Origin: Candidatus Nomurabacteria bacterium
GTDB lineage: Bacteria > Patescibacteriota > Minisyncoccia > Phycocordibacterales > UBA9973
Length of the DNA stretch: 38,248 nt
Reading direction: 5' to 3'
Assembly: GCA_026396065.1 (NCBI GenBank)
Contig: JAPLXO010000006.1
Location: 96,428-134,675, forward strand
A program made the translations under genes and the position numbers. The notes under the pieces were generated by a model that searched no databases, was not told the DNA's origin, and saw only the letters and a list, made by a program, of their open reading frames with translations. Below, piece by piece: positions 6,135 to 16,941 of this stretch. Numbering within the stretch: position 1 is the stretch's first letter; each line of letters starts with the position of its first letter.

Positions 6135-7382
6135 CTAATCAAAGTAATTCTTTAATCTTGAAATCTTGTCGTGTTGACGAAGTTTTTCATGTACTTTTGC
6201 TTCAATCTGACGAATACGTTCACGAGTGACGTTGAATTCCTCCCCTACTCTTTCTAAAGTATGTTGAATACCGTCGATAAGTCCGTAACGCATTTCGAGA
6301 ATTTTTCTTTCTTTCGGATTTAACTCATCAAGCACTTCACGAATTTGATCAGCAAGAATTCTGCGTGAAGATTCTTGATCTGGACGTAAAATCTTATCGT
6401 CAGCCACAAAATTTTCAAGTGTTGATTTATCATCATCGTCACCAACTGGCTGTTCAAGAGAAATAGTTTCTTGAGAAATATTTTCAATAGTGTGAACTTT
6501 TTCAACTTCAATACCCATCTCTGTAGCTATTTCCTCTGAAAGCGGTTCACGTCCAAGGTCTTGAGAAAGTCGACGGTGCACTTGTTTGTATTTTGAAATT
6601 GTTTCTACCATATGCACAGGAATACGAATAGTTCTACTTTGATCAGCTAGTGCACGAGTTATTGATTGACGAATCCACCAAGTAGCATATGTAGAAAATT
6701 TATAACCTTTTGTCCAATCAAACTTCTCTACAGCCTTAAAAAGACCAAGATTACCCTCTTGGATCAAGTCGAGTAATGTTAAATCAGCACTTCGTCCAAC
6801 GTATTTTTTAGCTATAGATACAACGAGACGTAGGTTTGCACGCGCAAGAAGATTTTTAGCTTCTTCGTCACCTTTTTCAATTCTCTTTGCTAGATCTTTT
6901 TCTTCAGCTGCATGAATAAGTGGATATTGACCTATTTCTTTTAAATACATTTGAATAGAGTCATGCATTGTTGATTTAGTAATATCTTTATCGTTTGCAA
7001 GACTATCAAGGTCCAACAAGTTACCACCTTCTAAAACATCAACTCCTGCTATGCTAAATTTTTCATATAAATCATCAAGGAATAAAATATTATTTTCAAC
7101 ATCTGGAAAAATTTTTAAAATTTCGTCATATGTTATAAATCCTCTTTTACGGCCCTTTTCTATTAAATCAAAAGCTTTTTTGTCTAAGTCTTCTACTTTT
7201 TTCTGAGCAACTGTTAATTTTTTTATTGGTTCTTTAGTAACAATCTTTTTTGCTACTTTTCCCACACTGACCCGAGCATGTTTTTTAACCTTCTTTAAAA
7301 CCTTAACTTTTTTAACAATTTTCTTAACTACTTTCTTTTTTGCTACTTTTTTATTAACTTTTTTTGTTTTTATTTTTTTCAT
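6135..7382 (-). CDS. rpoD: RNA polymerase primary sigma factor (RpoD, sigma70)
   Basis: Directs core RNA polymerase to housekeeping promoters. A start at 7382 gives 415 aa (MKKIKTKK...); an in-frame ATG at 7403, 2 nt after the dnaG stop, would add seven residues and cannot be excluded. The first 50 or so residues are a very basic Lys/Val tail. A region 1.1-like segment follows ([17 protein letters not shown]), then region 1.2 ([16 protein letters not shown]). Region 2 includes [19 protein letters not shown] and [13 protein letters not shown], and region 3 starts [10 protein letters not shown]. Region 4.2 has [18 protein letters not shown], which keeps the -35-reading helix. Last gene of the rpoB-rpoC-dnaG-rpoD run; convergent with the DsbA-like gene across a strong terminator. 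Confidence 0.97.
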   Translation of the reverse strand: MKKIKTKKVNKKVAKKKVVKKIVKKVKVLKKVKKHARVSVGKVAKKIVTKEPIKKLTVAQKKVEDLDKKAFDLIEKGRKRGFITYDEILKIFPDVENNILFLDDLYEKFSIAGVDVLEGGNLLDLDSLANDKDITKSTMHDSIQMYLKEIGQYPLIHAAEEKDLAKRIEKGDEEAKNLLARANLRLVVSIAKKYVGRSADLTLLDLIQEGNLGLFKAVEKFDWTKGYKFSTYATWWIRQSITRALADQSRTIRIPVHMVETISKYKQVHRRLSQDLGREPLSEEIATEMGIEVEKVHTIENISQETISLEQPVGDDDDKSTLENFVADDKILRPDQESSRRILADQIREVLDELNPKERKILEMRYGLIDGIQHTLERVGEEFNVTRERIRQIEAKVHEKLRQHDKISRLKNYFD

Positions 7383-7405
7383 AATATAATTATTTGTTAT
7401 CAAGA

Positions 7406-9136
7406 TTATTTTTGTCGACTGTTTTTAATATCTTCTTTCTTTTTATTTATATCATTTATTTGTTTTAAAATTTCTATTTCTTTGTCTTTATCTTTTATAT
7501 TTTGTAATTCATGCATCCTTTGTGATAATTCTTCATTTAAATATTCTTCTTCGATACTTGATAACATTTCTTTCGTATCTTTTTCTAAATCTTGATTATT
7601 GGAATAAAATGCTTCTGCTTCAAAGATTAAATCTTCTTTTACATCTTTATATAATTCTTTGGCTTTTTCTAATTTTTTAAAAATCAACTCTGGATCAATA
7701 CTTTTATCTTTTTTCTCTTCCTGCCAAAAAGCAATCCCTAAGAGTCTGCGTTCTATATGATCTTTTCTAAATATATTACTTTTATTCTCCGCAACATTAT
7801 ATTCTTTAACCAAATCAGGTTGATGAGTTTTATTTAAAATATCCCTTATATCTTCTTCTTTAATGCCAGACTTGCTGGATAAATAAGAGATAAAATGTGA
7901 CTTCTTTATTGGATTTTGAATAAGTTGAAGATAAGGTATTACTTTTTTTTGTATATTTAACTTAATTTGTAAAGAATCTTTTTGTTCAATAGTACTTATA
8001 TATCTGTCCACTAAAAATTCAATTATATGTTTCGAGCCTCGAATTACCTCACGCCAAGCATCTACGCCCTTTTTTGATATTAAATCAGCAGGATCTACTC
8101 CTAAAGGCATTGAGGCAGCCTTTACATTCATATCCTTAAACAAAGCAAAACCTATAGGTGTTGCACGTTCTGAAGCTGCAAGTCCAGCCTTATCTGAATC
8201 AAATACAAATACTATATTTTCAGATAAATGACTTATCATTCCCAAACTATTAATAGTATTATCTTCAGATTTTTCTGAATCTATTAAAGATGTTCCAGAA
8301 GTAGCTACTGTATTTTTAAATCCAGCCTGATGAGATAAAATCAAATCAAATTGACCTTCTACTACTATAGAAAAATCATTTTTTCTAATTGATTGTTTTG
8401 CTTTATCAACCCCATACAAAATAGAAGATTTATGAAATATTGGTGTCTCAGGACTATTTAAATACTTTGCAGATTTTTCATCGTCGACGAGAATTCTACC
8501 TGAGAAAGCAATCACCCGACCACTTGAATCTGATATCGGGAACATTACTCTCCCACGAAACCGATCATACATTCCTTTAGTTTTATCATCAGGATGTTTT
8601 GCGAGACCAGCGAGCTCTATTTCTCTGTCAGTAAAATTTTTATTTTTTAAGTAATCGTAGAGTGTACGCCAATCAAGCAAGGCAAAACCAATTCTAAAAT
8701 CTTTAATAGTTTTTTCTTCAAGACCACGAGATTTTAAATATTCTTCTACGTTTTTATTTTCTTTTAGATTTTTTTCAAAAAACTTTGTCGCTTCCTCCAT
8801 CACATCATAAAGTCTTTCTTTTTCACTTTGATTTTTTTGATCTTGTGGACTATAACTTTCAAGTGGTATCCCTGCTTTTTCAGAAAGTAATTTTAAGGCT
8901 CCTCTAAAATCTAATCCTTCAAATTCTTGAACAAAAGTAAAAATATCTCCTTTGGCTCCACAACCAAAACAATAATACCCTCCACGTTCAGGTGATATAA
9001 AAAACGAAGCGGACTTTTCACTATGAAAAGGACAACGCGCTTTTAAGTTTGCGCCAGCTCTTTCCAATTTTATATAAGAAGAGACTAAGTCTTCGATTGA
9101 AAGTCTCTCCTTGATTTTTTGAACGGGAGAGTTCAT
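7406..9136 (-). CDS. dnaG: DNA primase DnaG
   Basis: Makes RNA primers for lagging-strand replication. The 576-aa protein has the CHC2 zinc-binding domain (CPFH at 35-38, CFGC at 56-59). The catalytic core has a Toprim domain with EGQFD (260-264) in place of the commoner EGYMD, and the DSD metal site (313-315). A helix-rich C-terminal part (about 430-576) probably binds the replicative helicase. Length is near the usual 580-600. It starts 7 nt after the rpoC stop and ends 2 nt before the upstream candidate rpoD start, so it is probably co-transcribed with RNA polymerase genes. The dnaG-rpoD pair is a relic of the widespread rpsU-dnaG-rpoD operon; rpsU is not seen here. Confidence 0.97.
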   Translation of the reverse strand: MNSPVQKIKERLSIEDLVSSYIKLERAGANLKARCPFHSEKSASFFISPERGGYYCFGCGAKGDIFTFVQEFEGLDFRGALKLLSEKAGIPLESYSPQDQKNQSEKERLYDVMEEATKFFEKNLKENKNVEEYLKSRGLEEKTIKDFRIGFALLDWRTLYDYLKNKNFTDREIELAGLAKHPDDKTKGMYDRFRGRVMFPISDSSGRVIAFSGRILVDDEKSAKYLNSPETPIFHKSSILYGVDKAKQSIRKNDFSIVVEGQFDLILSHQAGFKNTVATSGTSLIDSEKSEDNTINSLGMISHLSENIVFVFDSDKAGLAASERATPIGFALFKDMNVKAASMPLGVDPADLISKKGVDAWREVIRGSKHIIEFLVDRYISTIEQKDSLQIKLNIQKKVIPYLQLIQNPIKKSHFISYLSSKSGIKEEDIRDILNKTHQPDLVKEYNVAENKSNIFRKDHIERRLLGIAFWQEEKKDKSIDPELIFKKLEKAKELYKDVKEDLIFEAEAFYSNNQDLEKDTKEMLSSIEEEYLNEELSQRMHELQNIKDKDKEIEILKQINDINKKKEDIKNSRQK

Positions 9137-9143
9137 TGTTATG

Positions 9144-12100
9144 TTATTCTTCTGTTATAGGGTTAACTACTAGTTTTTTAAACCCTGTACCTGCTGGTAT
9201 AAGTCTACCGATAATTACATTTTCTTTCAAACCTCGTAGAGAATCTACTCCACCTTTTATAGCATTTTCAATCAACACACGATTTGTATTTTGGAATGAT
9301 GCAGCAGAAAGCCAACTCTTAGTACGTAGAGATACTTCGGTAATACCTAGGGCTATTATGTCAGCCTTGGCTGGAGATCCACCAGTTTTTTCAATTCTAA
9401 TATTTTCCTCCATTAATGCTGTATTTTCTACAACATCACCTGGAGAGAAATTAGTATCTCCTGCTTCTTTTATTCTTCGGCGAGAGAACATTTGACGAAT
9501 AATTATTTCTGTATGTTTTCTAGAAATAGAAGCACTTTGTAATTCATAAACTTTATTTATTTCTTGAATAATGTATTCTTCAGCTTGCTCTTTTGAACCA
9601 AATTTAAATATCTCAGCTATATCAGCAGAACCATCAGTAAGCAATTCACCTTTCTTTATTTTATCACCAACTTTCACAATTGGTAATCTTCTAAATGGTG
9701 CAAGATATTCTATTTCATTTGATTTTCCATCAGCTTTTGAATTTGAAAGAACTTTAATTAATTTTTCTTTTCCATCAACATCTTTTATTTCAATAACTTC
9801 TCCATCTGTTTGAGAAACAATCGCAGCATTTTTAGGAATTCTTCTTTCAAAAATTTCTTCAACACGAGGAAGACCGGCAGTAATATCAGTTTGTGCGACA
9901 CCTCCGGCATGGAATGTACGAAGAGTCAACTGTGTTCCTGGTTCACCAATGGCTTGTGCAGCGATAATACCAACAGCTTCACCAAGATCAACTAAGTGGT
10001 TACGTCCCAAATCAAGACCATAACATTGCTGACAAAGCCCATGAATAGTTTTACAAACAAGTGGTGAGCGGACAAAAACTTCTTTGACTCCCAACTTTTC
10101 AATAACTGTAGCTTCTTCTTTTGTTACCAAAAATCCTTTTTTGTATAGAACTTTTCCTTCATCATCTTTCAAATCACCAGCAAGTACACGTCCACGAATA
10201 TTTTTTGAAAGAGAAATTTCTATTCCACCAATATTTTCTTTTGAAACAATCTTACCTTCTTTTGTTCCACAATCTTCTTCAGTAATAACAACATCTTGTG
10301 CCACATCAACTAAACGACGTGTAAGGTATCCAGCTTTTGCAGTATTCAAGGCTGTGTCAGATGCTCCTTTACGAGCACCGTGAGTAGTAACGAAATATTC
10401 GATTGGTGAAAGACCTTCTTTGTAAGAAGGAATAATTGGGAAGTCTAAAGTCTTTCCTTGGTTATTTTGAATAAGACCTTTCATACCAGTCATCTGAATA
10501 AGAGAAGTGACTGTTCCTCTAGCTCCTGAAGTAAATAAATCATAAGTACTTCCATTTTTATCTAGAGTTCCTGGTAAAACTTTTTCAATTTCTTTTTTTA
10601 CATGTGTCCAGATTTCTATAATTTTTTGATATTTTTCTTCCTCAGAAAGCAAACCTTCGCTCCATTCTGAAACAACTTTTTCTTCTAATTTTCTTCCAGC
10701 TTCAACAATTTTTGATTTTTCGACTGGAGTTTGAACGTTGTCGATACCCCAAGTCGTACCAGAAATAGTTGCATATTTAAAACCGAAAGCTTTAATCTTA
10801 TCCAAAACTGGAGGAGTAGCATCTATTCCATAAGACATAATCAAATCATCAACAAGACCAGAAAGACGCTTTTGATTCATTTCTTCATTCACAAAAGCAA
10901 AATCACTTGGCAAAATACTATTGAAAAGAATTCTACCGACAGTAGTGTCGAAAAGATTTTCTCCAAATTTTGCATATCTTTTTGTATTTGTTCCTAATAC
11001 TTTTATTTTTGCACGGAGAGAAACTTCACCATACTCATATGCCATTACAGCACCATTTGGACTAGCAAAATGCTTACCTTCACCTTTTTCTCCGTCAACA
11101 TTTTTTGTCATCCAAAAAGCACCAAGAACCATATCTTTAGAAGGGTGCACGATAGGATCTCCGGTTTGTGGTTTCAATAAGTTTTTATTTGCAGCCATTA
11201 ATTCTTTTGCTTCCCATTGTGCTTCTTCAGAAAGTGGTACATATACAGCCATTTGGTCTCCATCGAAGTCAGCATTGAAAGCAGAACAAACAAGAGGATG
11301 AACTTGGAGGGCATTTCCTTCAATCAAAATAGGGTTGAAAGCTTGCATACCAAGACGGTGCAAAGTAGGAGCACGGTTCAAAAGAACATATTTACCTTGA
11401 ATAACTTCTTCAAGCATAGCCCAAACTTCTGGTACACCCTCTTCGATTAATTTATTTGCTCCACGAATGTTGAAAGCCATTTCAGCTTGTAATATTTTTG
11501 AAATAACGAATGGTCTAAATAATTCCAAAGCCATATGTTTTGGCAAACCACATTGGTTGAGTTTTAATTGAGGACCAACAACGATTACAGAACGTCCAGA
11601 ATAGTCAACACGCTTACCAAGAAGGTTTTGACGGAATAATCCTTGTTTTGATTTCAAGTTATCAGCTAAAGATTTTAATGCTCTTTTTTGTGACTGACTC
11701 ATAGCAGCGCTATCTCCTTGTTTTGCGATTGAGTTATCTATCAAAGCATCTACAGCTTCTTGAATAATTCTTTTTTCATTTCTAAGAATAACATCTGGAG
11801 CATTTATTTCTTTTAATTTCTTTAAACGATTGTTTCTGTTAATTACACGACGGTACAAATCGTTTAGGTCTGAAGTTGCGTGTCTTCCACCTTCAAGTGC
11901 AACCATTGGACGAAGAACAGGTGGAATCACAGGAATAACAGAAAGGAACATCCATTCAGGACGAGTATTTGAATAAAGCATTGCACGTATAAGAGAAAGT
12001 CTTTTTTGCAACTTTTCCTTTTCAGCGACACTTGCCTTTTCAATCATCTTTTCTGTATGCGCTTTTAATTTATTCAAATCAAGATTTTTGAAAATAGAAT

Positions 12101-12755
12101 AAATAGCTTCAGCACCAATATTCGCATCAAAACATGTTCCATATTTTAAAGAATAATGATGAAAAGAAATTTCATTTAAAACTTTTCCTTCATAAATTTC
12201 ACCAATTTCTTTTTTAGTTGTTGAAAGTAAATTCTTTAATTTTTCTTTTGTATCTTCATCTGCAGAATTTTTTACTTTTGCTTTATATTCTCTGTCCAAA
12301 CCTTCTAAAAGAGAAGTTTTTTCTTCTTCATGAACTTTTGTAATAATATAACCAGCAAAGTAAACAACTTTTTCTAAATCAGAAACAGTAACGTTTAAAA
12401 GAATACTCATTCTAGATGGAACACCACGTAGGAACCAAATGTGCGCTACTGGTGTAGCAAGTTCTATGTGACCCATACGTTCACGACGAACAATAGAACG
12501 AGTAACTTCGACTCCACATTTTTCACAGATAATATCTTTGTAACGAATTCGACGATATTTTCCACAGTAACATTCATAATCTTTTTCTGGACCGAAAATT
12601 CTCTCATCGAAAAGCCCACCTCTTTCAGAGCGACCAGTACGGTAGTTTATAGTTTCAGCTTTTGTTATTTCTCCATATGACCATTCTTTTATTTGCTCAG
12701 GAGAAGCAAGCTTTAGTGTAATGTAATCAAAATCTATTGTGTTTAATGTTTTCAT
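9144..12755 (-). CDS. rpoC: DNA-directed RNA polymerase subunit beta'
   Basis: The 1203-aa beta' subunit carries the RNA polymerase active site. NADFDGDQM at 494-502 supplies the three Asp that hold the catalytic magnesium. The N-terminal zinc site is CYCG...CEKCG (Cys 62, 64, 77, 80). A second zinc site is formed by Cys in [19 protein letters not shown] and QQCYG. The bridge-helix/trigger-loop region is represented by [24 protein letters not shown]. Length matches the compact Gram-positive type. It starts 51 bp after rpoB; the gap contains a small ACGTC-TTT-GACGT hairpin and no Shine-Dalgarno sequence. The many plus-strand ORFs inside are shadows. Confidence 0.99.
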   Translation of the reverse strand: MKTLNTIDFDYITLKLASPEQIKEWSYGEITKAETINYRTGRSERGGLFDERIFGPEKDYECYCGKYRRIRYKDIICEKCGVEVTRSIVRRERMGHIELATPVAHIWFLRGVPSRMSILLNVTVSDLEKVVYFAGYIITKVHEEEKTSLLEGLDREYKAKVKNSADEDTKEKLKNLLSTTKKEIGEIYEGKVLNEISFHHYSLKYGTCFDANIGAEAIYSIFKNLDLNKLKAHTEKMIEKASVAEKEKLQKRLSLIRAMLYSNTRPEWMFLSVIPVIPPVLRPMVALEGGRHATSDLNDLYRRVINRNNRLKKLKEINAPDVILRNEKRIIQEAVDALIDNSIAKQGDSAAMSQSQKRALKSLADNLKSKQGLFRQNLLGKRVDYSGRSVIVVGPQLKLNQCGLPKHMALELFRPFVISKILQAEMAFNIRGANKLIEEGVPEVWAMLEEVIQGKYVLLNRAPTLHRLGMQAFNPILIEGNALQVHPLVCSAFNADFDGDQMAVYVPLSEEAQWEAKELMAANKNLLKPQTGDPIVHPSKDMVLGAFWMTKNVDGEKGEGKHFASPNGAVMAYEYGEVSLRAKIKVLGTNTKRYAKFGENLFDTTVGRILFNSILPSDFAFVNEEMNQKRLSGLVDDLIMSYGIDATPPVLDKIKAFGFKYATISGTTWGIDNVQTPVEKSKIVEAGRKLEEKVVSEWSEGLLSEEEKYQKIIEIWTHVKKEIEKVLPGTLDKNGSTYDLFTSGARGTVTSLIQMTGMKGLIQNNQGKTLDFPIIPSYKEGLSPIEYFVTTHGARKGASDTALNTAKAGYLTRRLVDVAQDVVITEEDCGTKEGKIVSKENIGGIEISLSKNIRGRVLAGDLKDDEGKVLYKKGFLVTKEEATVIEKLGVKEVFVRSPLVCKTIHGLCQQCYGLDLGRNHLVDLGEAVGIIAAQAIGEPGTQLTLRTFHAGGVAQTDITAGLPRVEEIFERRIPKNAAIVSQTDGEVIEIKDVDGKEKLIKVLSNSKADGKSNEIEYLAPFRRLPIVKVGDKIKKGELLTDGSADIAEIFKFGSKEQAEEYIIQEINKVYELQSASISRKHTEIIIRQMFSRRRIKEAGDTNFSPGDVVENTALMEENIRIEKTGGSPAKADIIALGITEVSLRTKSWLSAASFQNTNRVLIENAIKGGVDSLRGLKENVIIGRLIPAGTGFKKLVVNPITEE

Positions 12756-12806
12756 TTTATTATTTGATTTAGTAAAATCACGTCTTTGACGTAAAATTAA
12801 TTATTA

Positions 12807-15800
12807 TTAAGCAAGATCTCCGTCACTAGATTCTGAATATTTTTTCAAATTCACATCAAGAGCAAGTCCTCTTAGGTAATTCAACATGACATTGAATGAC
12901 GCTGGAGAATTTGGTTGCTTGATTGTTTCATTTTTAATAATAGAATCAAAAGTTGATGATCGACCAACTATATCGTCAGACTTAATCGTAAGCATTTCTC
13001 TAAGTGCATAAGCTGCACCGTAACCTTCCAAAGCCCAGACTTCCATTTCTCCGAATCTCTGACCTCCACCTTGAGCTTTACCTCCGAGTGGTTGCTGTGT
13101 AATGAGACTGTAGGGACCAATTGAACGCATATGAATCTTGTCTTCAACCATATGGTGAAGTTTCAACATATACATATAACCAACAGCGATATTTTGTTCA
13201 AAAGCTTCTCCTGTTCGTCCATCAAATAATTTCATCTTTCCATCTTCAGGTAATCCAGCTTTGACTAATTCTTCTTTTACTTCTTCATGTTTTGCTCCGA
13301 GAAAAGGAGGAACTACAGCTTGGTAACCTAGTGTATGAGCAGCCATACCCATATGCATTTCCAAAATCTGTCCCAAGTTCATACGAGAAGGAACACCAAG
13401 TGGTGTCAAAATTATATCTATAGGTGTTCCATCTGCCATATATGGCATATCTTCTTCTGGAAGAACAGTGGAAATAACACCTTTGTTTCCATGGCGTCCT
13501 GCGAGTTTATCTCCGACAGAAATATTTCTAATTTGTGCAACTTCAATAACTATTTTCTTAATGATTCCAGATTCCAAAGAGTGGCCTAAATCTCGTGAGA
13601 AAATTTTCACACCAATAATACGTCCACGCTTTCCGTGCTCCATACGAAGTGATGTATCTTTTACATCACGAGCTTTTTCAGCAAAGATAGAACGTAATAA
13701 TCTTTCTTCTGGTGTAAGTTCTGTTTCTCCTTTTGGAGTAATTTTACCAACCAAAATATCATTCTCTCTAACCTCTGCACCGATACGTACTATACCGTCT
13801 TCATCAAGATCTTTTAATTTCAATTCTCCTACGTTTGGAATATCACGTGTAGTAATCTCGGGTCCAAGTTTTGTATCACGAACAGTACAAATAAATTCTT
13901 CAACATAAACAGAAGTGAATACACTTTTCTTTACCAATCTTTCAGAAATAATAATCGCGTCTTCGTAATTTAATCCATTCCAAGACATGAAGGCCATTAA
14001 AATATTTTGCCCAAGAGCAATTTGTCCTCCAACTGTACTTGAAGTATCAGCCAACACATCATGTCTTTTTATTTTATCTCCTACATTTACAATTGGTCGC
14101 TGATGAAAAACGGAGAAATTGTTGTTTCTAAGGAAATTTACAAGAACATAAGTCTTATCTTTATCATCTTTATTTGTTATTGTAATTTTTTTAGCATCAA
14201 CATATTTTACAACTCCATCTTCTTCTGCAATTACAAGTCTTCCAGAATCACGTGCTGCATTTTCTTCCATACCAGTAGAAACCAAAGGTGCTTCTGGGGC
14301 AACACAAGGAACAGCTTGTTTCTGCATATTACTTCCCATGAGTGCACGGTTTGCATCATTGTGTTCTAGAAAAGGAATCATGGAAGTAGCAATAGAAAAA
14401 GCTTGGTTTGTAGCAACATCAATAAAATCTACTTCATTTTTACCAATCAAACCAGGTGAAGTTTTTACACGAGCTTCAACTTTTTCAGCTGTAATTTTTC
14501 CTTCTTCATCATAAGGAATACCAGCATGAGCAATGTTGTATTTTTCTTCTTCTAATGCATTTAAATATTTTACTTCACCGGTAATTTTTCCATTTTTTAC
14601 TTTGATATAAGGAGTTTCAATAATACCAAAATCATTTATTTTAGCATAAGTGGCCAAGTGTAAAATTAAACCAATGTTTGGACCTTCAGGTGTGTGAATA
14701 GGACAAACACGGCCATAGTGAGAAGGATGCACGTCACGAACTTCAAGACCTGCACGTTCACGAGTAAGACCGCCGGGCCCAAGAGCTGAAAGAGTACGTA
14801 AGTGTTCAACTTCATAAAGTACATTTTCTTGCGCCATAAATTGTGAAAGCTGGTTTGTAGTGAAAAATTCTTTAATACGAGCTTGGAGTGGGCGTTGGTT
14901 TATGATTTGAATTGGCATAGCCATATCTACATCTATAGTAGACATTCTATCTTGAATATTTCTCTTGATTTGCATTATACCTGTGCGGATTTTTTGTTGA
15001 AGCATTTCTCCAACGAAACGTACACGGCGTTGACCCAAATGATCTATATCATCGGCCTTTGCACCAAAAGTATTATTTAAATCAACAATATTTTCTAAAA
15101 TAGTTACTAAATCTTCTTTAGAAATTATTCGTCTTTTCATTTCTTCTTCACCCATATCTTTACCAAAACGATCATTGAAACGAAAACGTCCTACTGGGGA
15201 AAGATCGTAGCGTTCTGCTGTAAATATAGAAGTGATAAATTCTTTTGCATTGTCTGCAGTAGCCATATCACCATCACGAAGACGCTTATATATCTCAACA
15301 TAAGAATCTCCTAATGTTTTTGCTGTATCTTTTGCAAGGGATGCTTTGATAGCTTCTTCATGAATTCCAGTTTTTGAAAGAGCTTTTATTATTTCTTCGT
15401 CTGTATGATAACCCATCACACGTAAAAGAGTAGCGACAGAGAATTTTCGTTTTTTATCTATACGCACATAGATAGCTCCGTCAGCTTCTGATTCGATTTC
15501 AATCCATACTCCACGAGCAGGAATTATTTTTGCTCCAAAAAATCTTTTTCCTTTACTTTCAGATTCTGTAAAAAATACTCCGAAACTTCTTGCAAGCTGT
15601 GGAACTACGACACGCTCTACTCCATTGATTATAAAAGTTCCATGTGCAGTCATTAAAGGAAGTTCAGACATAAAAATTTCTTGCTCTTTAATAGTACCAA
15701 GAACTTTGTTTGTTAGTTTTACACGCGCCTTTAAGAGCCCTTCATATGAGAGCTTGTTTATCTTTGCTGTATGTTCATCGCACTTTGGCTCACCTAGAGA

Positions 15801-15998
15801 AAATGATGTAAACTCGAGTTGGAATTTTTTTCCAGAATAATCTAGAATTGGAGAAAATTCTTTAAAAACTTCTCCTATTCCTTTTTCGACTAACCATTTA
15901 AAACTTTTTACTTGGGTTTCTATCAAATTTGGAAACGGTATCAAAGGTTTTTTAAACCTTGAGAAATGCTTCTTTGGGAGCTTTGTTTGCGTGCGCAT
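12807..15998 (-). CDS. rpoB: DNA-directed RNA polymerase subunit beta
   Basis: The 1063-aa beta subunit, the catalytic partner of beta'. Conserved blocks include LGPGGLTRERAGLEVRDVHP and GRVCPIHTPEGPNIGLI, the GNKGVIS segment of the active centre, and the C-terminal QPLGGKAQGGGQRFGEMEVW. The rifampicin pocket reads QLSQFMAQENVLYEVEHLRT: position 516 (E. coli numbering) is Ala (residue 389 here) rather than Asp, and 529 is Thr rather than Arg, so low rifampicin affinity is plausible. The gene is not preceded by rplJL as in many bacteria; upstream is a 215-bp leader with a candidate promoter. First gene of a four-gene transcription/replication block. Confidence 0.99.
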   Translation of the reverse strand: MRTQTKLPKKHFSRFKKPLIPFPNLIETQVKSFKWLVEKGIGEVFKEFSPILDYSGKKFQLEFTSFSLGEPKCDEHTAKINKLSYEGLLKARVKLTNKVLGTIKEQEIFMSELPLMTAHGTFIINGVERVVVPQLARSFGVFFTESESKGKRFFGAKIIPARGVWIEIESEADGAIYVRIDKKRKFSVATLLRVMGYHTDEEIIKALSKTGIHEEAIKASLAKDTAKTLGDSYVEIYKRLRDGDMATADNAKEFITSIFTAERYDLSPVGRFRFNDRFGKDMGEEEMKRRIISKEDLVTILENIVDLNNTFGAKADDIDHLGQRRVRFVGEMLQQKIRTGIMQIKRNIQDRMSTIDVDMAMPIQIINQRPLQARIKEFFTTNQLSQFMAQENVLYEVEHLRTLSALGPGGLTRERAGLEVRDVHPSHYGRVCPIHTPEGPNIGLILHLATYAKINDFGIIETPYIKVKNGKITGEVKYLNALEEEKYNIAHAGIPYDEEGKITAEKVEARVKTSPGLIGKNEVDFIDVATNQAFSIATSMIPFLEHNDANRALMGSNMQKQAVPCVAPEAPLVSTGMEENAARDSGRLVIAEEDGVVKYVDAKKITITNKDDKDKTYVLVNFLRNNNFSVFHQRPIVNVGDKIKRHDVLADTSSTVGGQIALGQNILMAFMSWNGLNYEDAIIISERLVKKSVFTSVYVEEFICTVRDTKLGPEITTRDIPNVGELKLKDLDEDGIVRIGAEVRENDILVGKITPKGETELTPEERLLRSIFAEKARDVKDTSLRMEHGKRGRIIGVKIFSRDLGHSLESGIIKKIVIEVAQIRNISVGDKLAGRHGNKGVISTVLPEEDMPYMADGTPIDIILTPLGVPSRMNLGQILEMHMGMAAHTLGYQAVVPPFLGAKHEEVKEELVKAGLPEDGKMKLFDGRTGEAFEQNIAVGYMYMLKLHHMVEDKIHMRSIGPYSLITQQPLGGKAQGGGQRFGEMEVWALEGYGAAYALREMLTIKSDDIVGRSSTFDSIIKNETIKQPNSPASFNVMLNYLRGLALDVNLKKYSESSDGDLA

Positions 15999-16030
15999 AT
16001 TTATAATGGCCCTAGCTAAACGTAAAAAAA

Positions 16031-16057
16031 GTAAGGGAAAGAGCAGAAAAGCTCTTT
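16031..16057 (-). promoter_or_regulatory. Possible attenuator hairpin in the rpoB leader
   Basis: On the minus strand the leader contains AAAGAGC-TTTTCT-GCTCTTT, then CCCTTAC and a run of seven T. The hairpin ends about 40 bp before the rpoB start and well after the candidate promoter. It could be an attenuator or a weak terminator. The T run is separated from the stem by 7 nt, which weakens the case. Confidence 0.3.
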
Positions 16058-16166
16058 TGTAACCTTTAAACTATTTAATTCGGACGTATGGGTTAAATTA
16101 CTAAACTAATAATAAAAGAAAACCATTAGAATTCATCCGAAACTCAATCTATCTAATATGTACCCT

Positions 16167-16194
16167 ATACTACTCAAATTCAGAAATAAGTCAA
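16167..16194 (-). promoter_or_regulatory. Candidate promoter of the rpoB-rpoC-dnaG-rpoD operon
   Basis: On the minus strand TTGACT and TAGTAT are separated by 16 bp, a good sigma70-type match. Transcription would begin near 16160, giving a leader of about 160 nt before rpoB. That is far longer than the near-zero leaders of neighbouring genes. Confidence 0.5.
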
Positions 16195-16213
16195 ATTTTA
16201 TTGGGGAAATCAA

Positions 16214-16867
16214 TTACTTCTTACTAGAATTTTTCCACTCTTCAATAAGTTTGTGGTTGCCTGAAAGTAGCACTTTTGGAACTTTGTAATTCTTATTCTT
16301 GTATTTTAAAATTTCTGGACGAGTGTAGACTATACTACTCGATACTCGTTCTTCTTCGAGTGATTCGTACTTGCCGAGGACTCCGGAAATTTGGCGAGAG
16401 ATAGAATCGAGCAATACCATCGCTGGTAATTCCCCTCCTGTGAGCACATAATCCCCGATTGAAATATCGTCCGCTTTAAATATTTTCTTCACGCGCGCAT
16501 CGATGCCTTCGTATCGTCCAGAAATTAAAATAATATCTGTATATTTTTTCGCAGAATTTTTTGCATACATTGTGTCGAACTTTTTTCCTGATGGAGAAAA
16601 ATTAATTATTTTTGTTTTAGCTTTTTTATTTTTTGAAATAACTTTCAAAGCTTTTTCAATACATTTTATAAATACTTCTGGTCGAAGCACCATCCCCGGC
16701 CCGCCACCATACGGCCGGCCATCTACGCGCTCTTTTGGTTTGCAATATGAGAGTGGATTATAGAAAAGCACTTTAATCTTCTTCGCCTCTATCGCCCGCC
16801 CAATAATAGACTCTTTTAGATAAGAATCAAAAGCCTCGGGAAAAATTGTAATTATATGAAAACGCAT
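16214..16867 (-). CDS. trmD: tRNA (guanine-N1-)-methyltransferase TrmD
   Basis: Methylates G37 next to the anticodon using S-adenosylmethionine, which prevents frameshifting. The 217-aa form from the ATG at 16867 begins MRFHIITIFPEAF, the normal family N-terminus. The longer ORF start (GTG at 16885) would lie upstream of the -10 box and is rejected. SPOUT/knot motifs are YGGGPGMVLRPE, LISGRYEGIDARV and IGDYVLTGGELP, with the later DSISRQI segment. A promoter places the transcript start at or next to the ATG. It is separated from khpA by a terminator, unlike the usual rpsP-rimM-trmD read-through operon. Confidence 0.97.
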   Translation of the reverse strand: MRFHIITIFPEAFDSYLKESIIGRAIEAKKIKVLFYNPLSYCKPKERVDGRPYGGGPGMVLRPEVFIKCIEKALKVISKNKKAKTKIINFSPSGKKFDTMYAKNSAKKYTDIILISGRYEGIDARVKKIFKADDISIGDYVLTGGELPAMVLLDSISRQISGVLGKYESLEEERVSSSIVYTRPEILKYKNKNYKVPKVLLSGNHKLIEEWKNSSKK

Positions 16868-16873
16868 AAGATT

Positions 16874-16902
16874 ACTATAGACCACTGTAGATTTAATTGC
16901 AA
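16874..16902 (-). promoter_or_regulatory. trmD promoter, leaderless geometry
   Basis: Minus strand TTGCAA, 17-bp spacer, TATAGT, with the ATG 6 nt beyond the -10. The mRNA should begin at the start codon itself. The -35 box overlaps the first bases of the khpA terminator. Confidence 0.7.
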
Positions 16903-16927
16903 AAAAACCGCCATAAGCGGTTTTTTT
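16901..16927. terminator. Terminator downstream of khpA
   Basis: AAAAAAACCGC-CATAA-GCGGTTTTTTT is a symmetrical hairpin with seven-base A/T arms. It lies 14 bp after the khpA stop and ends that unit before trmD. It is likely to work on both strands. Confidence 0.88.
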
Positions 16928-16941
16928 GAATTATTTATTTT

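Noticed and set aside
12780-12792. Small ACGTC-TTT-GACGT hairpin between rpoB and rpoC
   Set aside because: Five-bp stem with no T-tract; could be chance, and cutting rpoBC transcription there would not make sense.
9136-15840. Plus-strand ORFs within rpoC and rpoB
   Set aside because: Shadows of strongly conserved minus-strand genes.
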